Part shown: one piece after another, positions 17,161 through 27,546 of the stretch
Numbering within the stretch: the first letter of the stretch is position 1
Layout: every line of letters starts with the position of its first letter
DNA from: Gordonia asplenii
GTDB taxonomy: Bacteria; Actinomycetota; Actinomycetes; Mycobacteriales; Mycobacteriaceae
Assembly: GCF_012933505.1 (NCBI RefSeq)
Contig: NZ_JABBNB010000028.1
Coordinates: forward strand, 32,743 to 96,742
DNA: 64,000 nt
Direction: 5' to 3'
Position numbers and translations under genes: made by a program
The notes under the pieces: model-generated
The model's input: only the letters and a program-made list of their open reading frames with translations
What the model was told of the DNA's origin: nothing
Databases searched by the model: none

Positions 17161-18801
17161 ATGAGCCGGACGAAGAAGGCCACACCGGGACGGATTCTGT
17201 TCGTTGGTGCCGGGCCGGGGGATCCCGAGTTGCTGACCGTGCGTGCACGCGACGTCATCGCACACGCGACTGTGGCATTCATCGACCCCGATGTACCAGC
17301 GCCCGTCGTCGATCTGATCGGATCGGCCTACCGGCCGGATCCGGCGGAGAACCGTCGTGGCACCCGCAGGACCGATACCCGCAAGGGCGACGCCGCCGAC
17401 GAGGCGACCGAATCCGACGTCGAGGAACCCGCATACACCGTGCACCCGGCGCTGGGGGACCCCGCCGAGGTCGCCAAGACCCTGGTCACCGCGGCCCGCA
17501 ACGGCGACGACGTGGTGCGAGTGGTCGCCGGTGACCCGCTGACCACCAACTCGGTCCTCGCCGAGGTCACCGCGGTGACCCGGACGTCGGTCGTCTTCGA
17601 AGTCCTGCCCGGACTGCCCGCCGGATCGGTCGTCCCGAGCTATGCGGGCATGCCGCTGGGATCGGGCTACACCGTCGCCGACGTCCGCGGCGAGGTCGAC
17701 TGGGCCGCTCTGGCAGCTGCTCCCGGCCCGCTGGTGCTGCACGCGACGTCGGGGCATCTTGCCGAGACCGCGAGCGCGCTGACCGAGCACGGCCTCGCTC
17801 CGCAGACGCCGGTCGCCATCACCATCAACGGCACCACCTGCGCACAACGCACCATCGAGGCGACGCTGGCCACCCTCAACGAGCAGGGCAACGCGATCTC
17901 CGGCCCGATGGTGCTCACCATCGGCAAGGTCGTCGGGCAGCGCGGAAAGATGTCGTGGTGGGAGTCGCGCGCCCTGTACGGCTGGACGGTGCTGGTGCCG
18001 CGCACCAAGGATCAGGCCGCCGACATGAGCGAACGCCTGGTGACCCACGGCGCGATTCCGAAGGAAGTCCCCACCATCGCCGTCGAGCCGCCGCGCTCGC
18101 CCGCACAGATGGAACGCGCCGTCAAGGGACTCGTCGACGGCCGCTACCAGTGGGTCGTGTTCACCTCGACCAACGCGGTGCGCGCCGTGTGGGAGAAGTT
18201 CGCCGAGTTCGGCCTCGACGCCCGCGCGTTCTCCGGCGTGAAGATCGCCTGCGTCGGTGAAGCCACGGCGGACAAGGTGCGCTCGTTCGGCATCAACCCC
18301 GAACTGGTCCCGTCCGGCGAACAGTCGTCGCTCGGCCTGCTGGAAGACTTCCCGCCCTACGACGAGGTCTTCGACCCGGTCAACCGAGTCCTGTTGCCGC
18401 GCGCCGACATCGCCACCGAAACGCTGTCGGAGGGCCTGCGCGACCGCGGCTGGGAGATCGACGACGTCACCGCCTACCGCACCGTGCGGGCGGCCCCGCC
18501 ACCGGCCGAGACCCGCGAGATGATCAAGACCGGCGGATTCGACGCCGTCTGCTTCACCTCGTCGTCGACGGTCCGCAACCTCGTCGGTATCGCCGGAAAG
18601 CCGCACGCGCGCACCATCGTTGCGTGTATCGGCCCGAAGACCGCGGAAACCGCAACGGAATTCGGGCTGCGCGTCGACGTGCGCCCGGAGACCGCGTCGG
18701 TCCCCGACCTCGTGGAAGCCCTTGCGGCACATGCGGCCCGGCTCCGCGCCGAGGGAGCACTGCCTCCTCCGCGCAAGAAGTCGCGTCGGTCGCGGTCGTA
18801 G
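17161..18801 (+). CDS. hemD: Fused uroporphyrinogen-III C-methyltransferase / uroporphyrinogen-III synthase
   Basis: About 546 residues with two domains. The N-terminal half (about 10-265) is a SAM-dependent methyltransferase of the CobA/SUMT type, opening ILFVGAGPGDPELLTV and containing VVAGDPLTTNSV. The C-terminal half (about 270-530) is HemD, with FTSTNAVRAVWEK and VCFTSSSTVRNLVG. The fusion could make uroporphyrinogen III and also divert it towards sirohaem or cobalamin. The same fusion is known from mycobacterial Rv0511. The ATG at 17161 directly precedes the domain; an upstream in-frame ATG at 17107 is less likely. Confidence 0.92.
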   Translation: MSRTKKATPGRILFVGAGPGDPELLTVRARDVIAHATVAFIDPDVPAPVVDLIGSAYRPDPAENRRGTRRTDTRKGDAADEATESDVEEPAYTVHPALGDPAEVAKTLVTAARNGDDVVRVVAGDPLTTNSVLAEVTAVTRTSVVFEVLPGLPAGSVVPSYAGMPLGSGYTVADVRGEVDWAALAAAPGPLVLHATSGHLAETASALTEHGLAPQTPVAITINGTTCAQRTIEATLATLNEQGNAISGPMVLTIGKVVGQRGKMSWWESRALYGWTVLVPRTKDQAADMSERLVTHGAIPKEVPTIAVEPPRSPAQMERAVKGLVDGRYQWVVFTSTNAVRAVWEKFAEFGLDARAFSGVKIACVGEATADKVRSFGINPELVPSGEQSSLGLLEDFPPYDEVFDPVNRVLLPRADIATETLSEGLRDRGWEIDDVTAYRTVRAAPPPAETREMIKTGGFDAVCFTSSSTVRNLVGIAGKPHARTIVACIGPKTAETATEFGLRVDVRPETASVPDLVEALAAHAARLRAEGALPPPRKKSRRSRS

Positions 18802-18803
18802 TC

Positions 18804-19796
<993 letters not shown>

Positions 19797-19995
19797 GCTG
19801 GGCCACCCGCGCGCCGACGTCGCCCGCCACGCACCGACGTCAGCCTGCGTTCGTTGTGTAACCCACCGCGAGCCGAATAGGACCAAACGGGAACTCTCTC
19901 GTCCCGCAGCACCATCGACAGATCGTTAAAAATTTTCTCGACGAATTGCCGAAATGTCGATCACGCGACGTGGTGTCCTGGGTCACAATGCGTGA

Positions 19996-21378
19996 ATGAC
20001 ATCGGACCACATCACGCCTAGCGACGTCGTCAGCGCGCCCGCCGACGGTTCTCCAACGGTTACCCAGCCCCATCTCAAGCGCGTTCTCACGCTCCCGTCG
20101 CTCGTCCTCTTCGGCATCGTGTACATGGTTCCGTTGACGGTGTTCAGCACCTACGGCATCGTCACGCAGGAGACCGGCGGCCGGCTGCCGCTGGCGTATC
20201 TCGTGACGCTGGTGGTCATGTCGTTCACCGCGTGGTCCTACGGTGCGATGTCGCGCGAGTACCCGGTCGCCGGCTCCGCATACGCGTACGCGACCAACAC
20301 CTTCGGCGGCAACGTCGGATTCGCGTCCGGGTGGTCGCTGCTGATGGACTACATGTTCCTGCCGATGATCAACTACCTGATCATCGGCATCTATTTGCAC
20401 GCCGAGTTCGAAGCGATTCCCGCCTGGGTCTTCGTCCTCGTATCGATCGCGCTGGTCACCGTCCTCAACGTGGTCGGCATCACCAGCGTCGACCGCGTGA
20501 GCAAACTGATAGTCCTGGTCCAGTCGGTGTTCATTGTCGTCTTCGTGGTGATGTCGGTCAAAACCATCGCCGGCGGCCCTGCCCCGAATGTCATGGCGCC
20601 GTTCACCGGCGACCACGGCGGCATCGCGCCGATCCTCGCGGGCTCCGCCGTACTGTGTCTGTCCTTCCTCGGATTCGACGCCGTGTCTACGCTCTCCGAG
20701 GAGGCCAAACACCCCAAGCGCGACGTCCCGCGCGCAATCGTGCTCACGACACTCGCCGCGGGCATCATCTTCATCGGACTGTCTTACCTCGCGCACCTCG
20801 ACTTCCCGAGCCACAAGTTCGCCGACCCCGATTCCGGTGCACTCGACGTCATGACCGCGGCCGGCGGCAACTTCCTCGCCAACTTCTTCACCGCCGCCGC
20901 CATCGCCGGGGCACTCGGCTCGGCGCTCACTTCTCAAGCATCGGTCTCCCGCATCCTCTACTCCATGGGCCGCGACAACGTGTTGCCACGCAAGGTCTTC
21001 GGCATGCTGTCGCCGCGATTCCTGACACCCGTCAACGCCGTCCTCATCGTCTCCGTGGTGTCGCTGCTCGCCGTCGTACTGGATCTGACGACCCTGGCGT
21101 CGATGATCAGCTTCGGGGCGCTGGTCGCCTTCTCCGTAGTCAACCTGGCGGTCATCAAGCACTACATCTTCGACAGCGGGCGCCGCGACCCGATGTCGAT
21201 GGTGGTCTACGGGCTCGTACCGCTCATCGGCTTCGGCCTGACCATCTGGCTGTGGACCAGCCTGTCGCCGACGGCACTCATCGTCGGACTGGTGTGGCTC
21301 GGCGTCGGAATCACCTACCTCGCCGTTCTGACCCGCGGCTTCCGTCGTCCGCCGCCGAGCATGGAGGTCGATCACTAG
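19996..21378 (+). CDS. APC-superfamily amino acid permease
   Basis: Protein of 460 residues with about 12 membrane segments. The first conserved APC stretch is LPSLVLFGIVYMVPLTVFSTYGIV, followed by SREYPVAGSAYAYATNTFGG and SFLGFDAVSTLSEEAKHPKRDVPRAI. It probably imports an amino acid or amine by cation symport; the substrate cannot be read from sequence. It stands alone 200 bp after hemB. A 199-bp gap upstream carries no gene. Confidence 0.9.
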   Translation: MTSDHITPSDVVSAPADGSPTVTQPHLKRVLTLPSLVLFGIVYMVPLTVFSTYGIVTQETGGRLPLAYLVTLVVMSFTAWSYGAMSREYPVAGSAYAYATNTFGGNVGFASGWSLLMDYMFLPMINYLIIGIYLHAEFEAIPAWVFVLVSIALVTVLNVVGITSVDRVSKLIVLVQSVFIVVFVVMSVKTIAGGPAPNVMAPFTGDHGGIAPILAGSAVLCLSFLGFDAVSTLSEEAKHPKRDVPRAIVLTTLAAGIIFIGLSYLAHLDFPSHKFADPDSGALDVMTAAGGNFLANFFTAAAIAGALGSALTSQASVSRILYSMGRDNVLPRKVFGMLSPRFLTPVNAVLIVSVVSLLAVVLDLTTLASMISFGALVAFSVVNLAVIKHYIFDSGRRDPMSMVVYGLVPLIGFGLTIWLWTSLSPTALIVGLVWLGVGITYLAVLTRGFRRPPPSMEVDH

Positions 21379-21381
21379 GGA

Positions 21382-21879
21382 TTGTCGCGGCTAACGGTAT
21401 TGATATCTTGCGCGCACCCTGCTTCGCCGCATCCTACTGGTTGAGCGAGGCGAAGCCGAGTCGAAGCCACTGTGACGCTGCGGGTTGCGTCATTGCCGGC
21501 CGGTGGGGTTTCGACTCGCTCCGCTCGCTCAACCTGGATTCACCGATGGAGAACTCATCTCGCTGGTTGAGCCGGACGAGCGCCGTGCTGAGCGAGGCGC
21601 TAGCCGAGTCCGTGTCGAAACCTCTCAGCCACAACGACTTTCGACGGTCCGCGCCAATATCGCGATGTCACCCGGCAAGTGTCGCGTGTGCACCCTTCGG
21701 ATGCACACGCCTCGATGTTCGATTCCATCGCAGTTCGACAAGTGCGCTGCAATCAAATGCATTGTGGTACAGGGGTTTCGACGCGCTCGTCGCTAGCGCT
21801 CCTCGCGGCTCAACCAGCGGAGAGGGCCCACCATCGGCGGATCAAGGCTCAACCGGCAGAGGAACGCAACGTCGTATCG
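21382..21879 (+). repeat. Dispersed repeat element, copy B, with inverted core
   Basis: The left arm (TTGTCGCGGCTAACGG..., 21382 onward) and right arm (GAGGAACGCAACGTCGTA, to about 21879) have the same orientation as copy C at 33.7 kb. The core at 21562-21819 is the reverse complement of the core in copies A and C. The core ends are the inverted modules CTGGTTGAGC...GTCGAAACC and GGTTTCGAC...GCTCAACCAG. No credible ORF. Confidence 0.8.
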
Positions 21880-22009
21880 GGGCACCGTTGGCGGTCTTGC
21901 CAGGGCAAGGTTGATGGACTCGTGTCTCTTGCGCACCAGTGGTATCAACGAATCGTTCTACCCCCGGACCAGGGTGTCGACTCGCGTCTGGGGCCGCGCC
22001 ACGGCCGAG

Positions 22010-22155
22010 TTCGCGCTGCGGTAGTGCGTTCACGCTGCGGTAGTCGAACTGCCGCTGTGGTAACTCGTTTCCGCGGACGTAACCACCGCAGCGGGAGGAG
22101 ATTACGGTGGCGCGAATTCGGTTACCGCAGTGTGAATTTGCTACCGCAGTGGGAA
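22010..22155. repeat. Symmetrical array of a 14-bp motif (three direct, three inverted copies)
   Basis: TTCGCGCTGCGGTA (22010), TTCACGCTGCGGTA (22029) and CTGCCGCTGTGGTA (22049) are followed by inverted forms CCACCGCAGCGGGA (22083), TACCGCAGTGTGAA (22123) and TACCGCAGTGGGAA (22142). The array lies in the gene-free 21379-22655 interval. Function unknown; strong secondary structure or repeated protein binding are both possible. Confidence 0.65.
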
Positions 22156-22505
22156 CGACTCGCCCACGAACAATCCTGCTGCGGTGCCCCAGCAGCGTCG
22201 CGGCGGCAGTGTCCGACGCAAGCCGGGCCGCCGAGGTCCCCAATCACCCCCCCGGTTCCAGGGACTTTGCAACTGACACCGCGCGGTCGGCGCGACGCCG
22301 ACTCCCGCGCCGAACACTCACATGACAACCCCGACTTGCAGCAGTCACACAACCCCCATCCGACCCAGCAGCGGCATCTTAGCTACGCGCACAATCCGTT
22401 CGGAGCATTGTGAAGCAGCTCGATTCTGCCCTTGGTGATCTGCTATTTCTGCAGACTTCTGACGCCGGTTATGGGTGTGGTGCGCTGGCATCGTCGGGTT
22501 GCGTT

Positions 22506-22553
22506 GGTTTCGACACGGGGCTTCGCTAGCGCTCCGACCCGGCTCAACCAGCG
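22506..22553 (-). repeat. Solitary dispersed-repeat module
   Basis: A single module, GGTTTCGACAC...GCTAGCG...GGCTCAACCAG, the reverse of the modules that bound the larger repeat copies, just upstream of the membrane protein gene at 22656. Confidence 0.7.
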
Positions 22554-22655
22554 GAGTGCACGACCCGCACTCGCTCACCTCGCTCGACGACCCACCAGCC
22601 CCGCCCGACCAACCGACCCGGCAACCCGGCGCGGCGACCCACTACCCTGGTCACT

Positions 22656-23303
22656 ATGTCTTCACCGCTCTACCCGGCGTCGCCGCCGCCGGGGTTCGTT
22701 CCGGCGCCCGCACAACCGCCGAAACGGCCCAAGTTGGTCGAGTCGATGGCCATCGCCACCGAGCTGTGGTTGGTGGTGATCGTCGCGCGGGTCGTGGCCG
22801 AAATCGGCCAGGTATCGGCGGTCAAGGCGATGTTCGCCGACCAGATCGCCAACGCACCGAAGGACACTCCAAAGGAAACTCTGGATGTGTGGCAGACGAT
22901 GTCGAGCACGGGCTTCGTCGTCGCGATGCTCATCGTGGGTGCGGTGATCGTCGGTACCCTCACCCTGCTGCTGATGTGGTTCGCGCGCAAGGGCTACAAC
23001 ATCGCACGACTGCTGTTGGCCGGTGCCAGCATGTACGTCGTCGTGTCGATGATCTGGGAGCTGTTGATCCTCGGCGTGCAACCGCGGTGGGTAGCAGTGC
23101 CGCTGATCGTCGCGGGAGTCGCCGGCGGTGGGGCGCTCGTCGCGTTGATGCGCCGCGACACCGAGACCTGGTGCGCGGATATGGCGTTGTTCCGTCGACA
23201 GTCCAAAGTGATCGCGGCGATGCCCGCCGCGCCGATGTGGCCGCCGATGCCCGCCACACCGCCCGCCCGCAACGAACAGGAGTACGACCAACGTGACCGG
23301 TGA
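22656..23303 (+). CDS. Hypothetical four-helix membrane protein (Rv0513-like position)
   Basis: Protein of 215 residues. A proline-rich cytosolic N-terminus (about 1-28) is followed by about four hydrophobic helices (around 34-52, 90-110, 120-145, 147-165) and a polar tail ending in MPAAPMWPPMPATPPARNEQ. No enzymatic motif seen. It overlaps the next gene by 11 bp and heads a three-gene set of small membrane proteins. Its place after hemB matches membrane proteins found there in mycobacteria. Function unknown. Confidence 0.8.
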   Translation: MSSPLYPASPPPGFVPAPAQPPKRPKLVESMAIATELWLVVIVARVVAEIGQVSAVKAMFADQIANAPKDTPKETLDVWQTMSSTGFVVAMLIVGAVIVGTLTLLLMWFARKGYNIARLLLAGASMYVVVSMIWELLILGVQPRWVAVPLIVAGVAGGGALVALMRRDTETWCADMALFRRQSKVIAAMPAAPMWPPMPATPPARNEQEYDQRDR

Positions 23304-23700
23304 ACAAGAGTCGACGCGCCCGACGCAGGTGCTCTGGGCACTACGACTATGGGTCACGTCGGGGACGGTCCTCGCCGCGCTCGGCCTGGTGACGCTGGTG
23401 GCCGGGGCGATCAAGGTGTTCGGTGAGACGATCGCCATCGGCGTGATCCTCACCCTCATCGGGGCGGGATACTGCGTGGCCGCGCGCAAACTCGCGATCG
23501 CGCACGACCTACGCGTTCGGTCGTCGCTGGCGGTCACCTCGCTGGTGGTCGTCGTCCTGCTGCTGATGGCATCGCTGCTGATCCACGGTGCCGCGTTGTT
23601 CCCCATCGCGCTGGTCGTCGCACTGATCGGCCTATTCGGCTCACTGCTGGCCTATCGACCCGAATCCGAGGCATGGTTCGCGCAGGAGGACGGCAAATGA
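23293..23700 (+). CDS. Small hypothetical membrane protein
   Basis: Protein of 135 residues starting at a GTG inside the end of the previous gene. It has three or four hydrophobic helices (about 14-38, 42-60, 76-95, 98-118). The stop overlaps the next start (ATGA). It is probably co-translated with its neighbours. No recognisable catalytic residues. Confidence 0.75.
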   Translation: MTGEQESTRPTQVLWALRLWVTSGTVLAALGLVTLVAGAIKVFGETIAIGVILTLIGAGYCVAARKLAIAHDLRVRSSLAVTSLVVVVLLLMASLLIHGAALFPIALVVALIGLFGSLLAYRPESEAWFAQEDGK

Positions 23701-24317
23701 CCGCGGGGGAGGAGCGCGACGACGCCGACGTCGACTCGACGACGAGCCAGCCCGACGTCGACTCGACGACGAGCCGGCCCGACGTCGAGCAGTCGTCGGA
23801 CGAGAACGACGCCGACGTCGAGGCCGCAGCAGTGCCCGACGAACCCGTCGACCCGGGCGAGACCCTCTTCCACGAATCCGGGGGAAGCTGGCTGGCCGTG
23901 CTGGTCGGCCCGGTGCTCGTGATCGTGGTGCTGATCTTGGAGATCACCGGTCCCGGGCAGGTGCACTGGCCGATCCTGGCGATCTTCTTCGTGATCCTCG
24001 GCGGATTCGGCTGGATCCAGCGGTTCGCCGCGCAGCAGCACACCAGTGTGACGCTCACCGAGCGGACGCTGCGACAGGGCACCCAGACCATCGACCTCGC
24101 CGACATCGCGAAGATCTACCCGGCCAACAACTCCGCCGAGCCCAAGGATTGGGAATCGGCGCCGGCGCTGGGTGAGCTGTCCGGCGTCCCCCGACGCCGC
24201 AAGGGCATCGGCGTGAAGCTGGCGGACGGGCGGCTCAAACAGGCGTGGGCGCGCAACGACGAGGTGTTCCGCTCAGAACTGACCCAGGCGTGGCAGGCGG
24301 TGAAGATGGGGCTGTGA
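23697..24317 (+). CDS. Hypothetical membrane protein with acidic repeat N-terminus
   Basis: About 206 residues. The first 60 are acidic and contain a duplicated segment (DVDSTTSQP / DVDSTTSRP), encoded by a 27-bp direct repeat at 23727-23780. Two membrane helices follow (about 65-85 and 88-108). The C-terminal domain (TLTERTLRQGTQTIDLADI...) resembles the PH-like part of small actinobacterial membrane proteins. The ATG at 23697 overlaps the preceding stop by 4 bp. Confidence 0.75.
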   Translation: MTAGEERDDADVDSTTSQPDVDSTTSRPDVEQSSDENDADVEAAAVPDEPVDPGETLFHESGGSWLAVLVGPVLVIVVLILEITGPGQVHWPILAIFFVILGGFGWIQRFAAQQHTSVTLTERTLRQGTQTIDLADIAKIYPANNSAEPKDWESAPALGELSGVPRRRKGIGVKLADGRLKQAWARNDEVFRSELTQAWQAVKMGL

Positions 24318-24366
24318 CGCGCCCCATCTCCCCATCCGTGCTGCAGCCTCTATCCGCTCTCCAGCC

Positions 24367-26373
24367 CTATCCGTGCTCCAGCATCGGGGCCGTCAACAGC
24401 GCTTCGGGAATGCCGAACGCGTCCACCAGCGTCTGTGCGTGTGGCCGCAGATCGGCGCACAGCTCGTTGACGCCGCGTCGAATCGCCTTGGCCCGCTCCG
24501 TGGACACATGCCGGTGCATCAAGAACCACGACAGATCCTCTTCCAGCGCCGAGTAGACGAACAGATCGCAGACCTTGTCGAGCAGCTCGGCGGCCGAGCG
24601 GGAATCGCATTCGGCGATGGCGCCGATGAACGACTCCAGCACGATCCGCTCGACATGCGCCTGCCCGACTTTGAGCAGGTGATCCTGGGCGTTGTTGAAC
24701 ACGTCGAACGGGTCGGACTCATCGTCGTTCGCCCGGCGCAGCCGTTGGGCGCAGGTCCGCACGAGGTGGTCCTCGCGGTTGCGGAACAGCCGCAGCTGCG
24801 TGCCGCGATGACTCAGCGCGGAGTCTTCGGGGTCCTCGTCGGAGTCGTCGAGGATGGTCTGAATCACTTGTCGCGCAGCGGTTTTCTCCGCGACGACGTC
24901 GCGCGCCATGCCCGCGACGAAGCGTACCCAGCCGGTCGCCGACAGACCGCGCACGTCGTCGCCGTACGACGTCAACAGTTCCTTGCCGACGAGTTGGGTG
25001 AGGACGGTGTTGTCGCCCTCGAAGGTGGTGAAGACGTCGATGTCGCCGCGCATCAACGACAGCTGGTTCTCGTCGAGATAGCCTGCGCCGCCGCATGCTT
25101 CGCGGCTGACGTTGATGGCGTGACTGGCGTGCCAGGTGGAGTACGCCTTGAGTCCGGCGGCCCAACTCTCCAGGCGCCGTTGACGTTTGGCGTCTTTGCG
25201 GTTCGGCTCGCCGCTGCCCAGGTTGAGCGACCCGACGTCGTGCAGTTCTGCCGTGAGGTCGTTCTGGGCGAAGGCGATCGCATACGACTTCGCGATCAGC
25301 GGCAGCAGCTTGCGCTGATGTGCTCGGTAGTCCATGATCGTCACCTCCTCCTGCTCACCGGGGGCGTCGAACTGCTTGCGCAGCAACGCATACCGCGTCG
25401 CCAGGGTCAGTGCCTTGCGGGCGGTCGCGCCGCCCGTCGCGCCCACGCTCACCCGCCCGCGGATCAGCGTGCCCAGCATCGTGAAGAAGCGTCGATTGGT
25501 GTTCTCGATCGGCGACGAATACGTTCCGTCGGCTGCGACGTCGCCGTACTTGTTGAGCAGATTCTCCGCGGGGATGCGGACCGAATCGAACATGATGCGA
25601 CCGTTGTCGACGGCGCGCAGTCCGCCTTTGTAGCCGCAATCGCCGGTGGTGATACCCGGTAGGTCGGCGCCGGCGTCGTCGCGGATCGGCACGATGAAGC
25701 AGTGCACGCCGCGCCCGGTCGGCTCCTCACCCGGGCCGCCGGTGATCAGCTGCGCGAAAACCGCTGCGACGCGGGCATGTTCGGCCGCACCGCCGATATA
25801 GTCTTTGCGCGCCGACGGCGTGGGCGAGTGGATGACGAACTCGCCGGTCGCCGCGTCATAGGTCGCGGTGGTCTCCAGTGCCTGCACGTTGGAGCCGTGA
25901 CCGGTCTCGGTCATGGCGAAACAGCCCAGCAGGTCCAGGTTGATCAGGTCGGCGACGTAGCGGTCGTGATGGCGTTTGGTGCCCAGATTCTCGACGGCCC
26001 CGCCGAACAGACCCCACTGCACCCCCGACTTCACCATCAACGACAGATCCGCGTACCCGATCATCTCGATCGCCGAGATCGACGCCCCGACGTCGCCGGT
26101 ACCGCCGTGCTCGGTGCGAAACCCCGCCGCCGCGAAGTTCAACGACGACAGTTCACGCATCTCCCGAAGGATGTTCGCCCTCGCCTCTTCGAGCGTCCGC
26201 GACGGGTCGGGCAGCAGATCGGCCCGGTCGAGCCCGGCGCGCAGCTCATCGCGGGTGGCTCGCCAGCGGCCGTCGAGCGCGGCCCGCAGACCCTCGCCGA
26301 CGACGCCGGACTCGGCGGCCGGACTGGTGGTGGAAGTGATGGTCGACGATCCTGCGGAGTCTGCGGAAGCCAT
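24367..26373 (-). CDS. Acyl-CoA dehydrogenase/oxidase-family protein
   Basis: About 668 residues, longer than a simple acyl-CoA dehydrogenase and similar to acyl-CoA oxidase-like FadE proteins. It has an N-terminal helical domain, FAMTETGHGSNVQALETTATYD (substrate/FAD beta domain), the FAD-binding region with EACGGAGYLDENQL and TTFEGDNTVL (typical of acyl-CoA oxidases), and a C-terminal helical extension. It should catalyse the first dehydrogenation of fatty acid beta-oxidation or a similar acyl-CoA. The ATG at 26373 is used because the frame upstream collides with the divergent lipoprotein gene region. Confidence 0.9.
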   Translation of the reverse strand: MASADSAGSSTITSTTSPAAESGVVGEGLRAALDGRWRATRDELRAGLDRADLLPDPSRTLEEARANILREMRELSSLNFAAAGFRTEHGGTGDVGASISAIEMIGYADLSLMVKSGVQWGLFGGAVENLGTKRHHDRYVADLINLDLLGCFAMTETGHGSNVQALETTATYDAATGEFVIHSPTPSARKDYIGGAAEHARVAAVFAQLITGGPGEEPTGRGVHCFIVPIRDDAGADLPGITTGDCGYKGGLRAVDNGRIMFDSVRIPAENLLNKYGDVAADGTYSSPIENTNRRFFTMLGTLIRGRVSVGATGGATARKALTLATRYALLRKQFDAPGEQEEVTIMDYRAHQRKLLPLIAKSYAIAFAQNDLTAELHDVGSLNLGSGEPNRKDAKRQRRLESWAAGLKAYSTWHASHAINVSREACGGAGYLDENQLSLMRGDIDVFTTFEGDNTVLTQLVGKELLTSYGDDVRGLSATGWVRFVAGMARDVVAEKTAARQVIQTILDDSDEDPEDSALSHRGTQLRLFRNREDHLVRTCAQRLRRANDDESDPFDVFNNAQDHLLKVGQAHVERIVLESFIGAIAECDSRSAAELLDKVCDLFVYSALEEDLSWFLMHRHVSTERAKAIRRGVNELCADLRPHAQTLVDAFGIPEALLTAPMLEHG

Positions 26374-26584
26374 GGCTGTAACCGTACGCAACGTCGGCGT
26401 CGAGAGGGTGCACCCCGCGAAATGGGGAAGTCGAAAATCACCTGGAACCGAATCGACCCCCGCTGCGTCCAATAGTGGTCGGAACTGACTCCGACGCCTA
26501 GAGATGACCCTGACGGTCGGGACGGGCACGTGCCAATAGAGGGGTTGGCATGAGCCCGCTCCGATCGTCGGTACCGTGCAAGGC

Positions 26585-27499
26585 ATGCGCAGACTTCTGA
26601 TCGCGGCGGTGGCGGTCGCCGCCCTGACGATCGGTGGGTGCGCGCCCGGCACCGGGCCGGGCCCGTCGTCGAGCAGGCAGACAGCGCCGACAACCTCGGC
26701 GCAGACAACGCCGGCCGAGCCCACGTCCGCCGCCTACGTCCACCTCGGCGACAGTTACGCCGCGGGATCGGGGGTCACCCCGCTCGTCGAAGACTCCGAC
26801 CTGCTGTGCCTGCGGTCACAACGAAACTTCGGGGAAATCATTGCGGCACAACGTCACTCGCAGTACCCGACGTTCCGCGACGTCGCCTGCGCGGGTGCGA
26901 CGACGGCCGATCTGTCCGCGTCGCAGCATCCCGGCGTCGCGCCGCAACTCGACGCCCTCGGCCCCGACACGCGACTCGTCACGCTGATGCTCGGCGGCAA
27001 CGACGGCGGCACCTTCGGCTCCGCGGTCGCCGACTGTTCGGGCGTCGTCGCCGACGACCCCGCCGGATCGCCCTGCCGCAGCCGATACGGCTCGCGGTTC
27101 GCCGACTACGTCACGACGACGACCCGTCCCGCCCTGGTGCGAGCGCTCGCGGCCATCCGGGGCAGGGCGCCGTCGGCGCGGGTGGTGATCGTCGGCTACC
27201 CGTGGCTGCTCCCGCCGACGTCGGGCTGCTACCCGACGATGCGGATCGCGACGGGCGACGTCGGCTACCTGCGGACGCTGCAGGCCACGCTCGACGACGC
27301 CGCGCGTGCCGCGGCCGCGCAGACCGGCGCGACCTTCGTGAGCATGGCGACGGTATCGGAAGGCCACGATGCCTGCGCCGGCGCGCAGCGCCGCTGGGTG
27401 GAGCCGATGGTCGGAGCCACCACGACGGTGACGCTGCACCCCAATGCGGCGGGTCAGCGGGCGCTAGCAGCTGCGACGCTCGCGGCGCTGGGGTCCTGA
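26585..27499 (+). CDS. Secreted SGNH/GDSL-family hydrolase, probable lipoprotein
   Basis: About 304 residues. The signal peptide MRRLLIAAVAVAALTIGGC ends in a lipobox (IGGC), so the protein is probably anchored outside the membrane. The SGNH blocks are visible: YVHLGDSYAAGSGV (nucleophile Ser), block III LMLGGNDGG and the final VTLHPNAAGQRAL with catalytic His. Several cysteines suggest disulphides, as in secreted actinobacterial lipases. It is likely an esterase or lipase. The in-frame GTG at 26576 is an alternative start. Confidence 0.88.
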   Translation: MRRLLIAAVAVAALTIGGCAPGTGPGPSSSRQTAPTTSAQTTPAEPTSAAYVHLGDSYAAGSGVTPLVEDSDLLCLRSQRNFGEIIAAQRHSQYPTFRDVACAGATTADLSASQHPGVAPQLDALGPDTRLVTLMLGGNDGGTFGSAVADCSGVVADDPAGSPCRSRYGSRFADYVTTTTRPALVRALAAIRGRAPSARVVIVGYPWLLPPTSGCYPTMRIATGDVGYLRTLQATLDDAARAAAAQTGATFVSMATVSEGHDACAGAQRRWVEPMVGATTTVTLHPNAAGQRALAAATLAALGS

Positions 27500-27546
27500 C
27501 CAGGTCGAATTGGGTGTTCCGGCGTCGATTTGGAACACTGGAGGCC

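Noticed and set aside
19840..21375. 511-residue minus-strand ORF opposite the amino acid permease
   Set aside because: Asp/Arg/Gln/His-rich antisense translation of a membrane protein gene, no motif.
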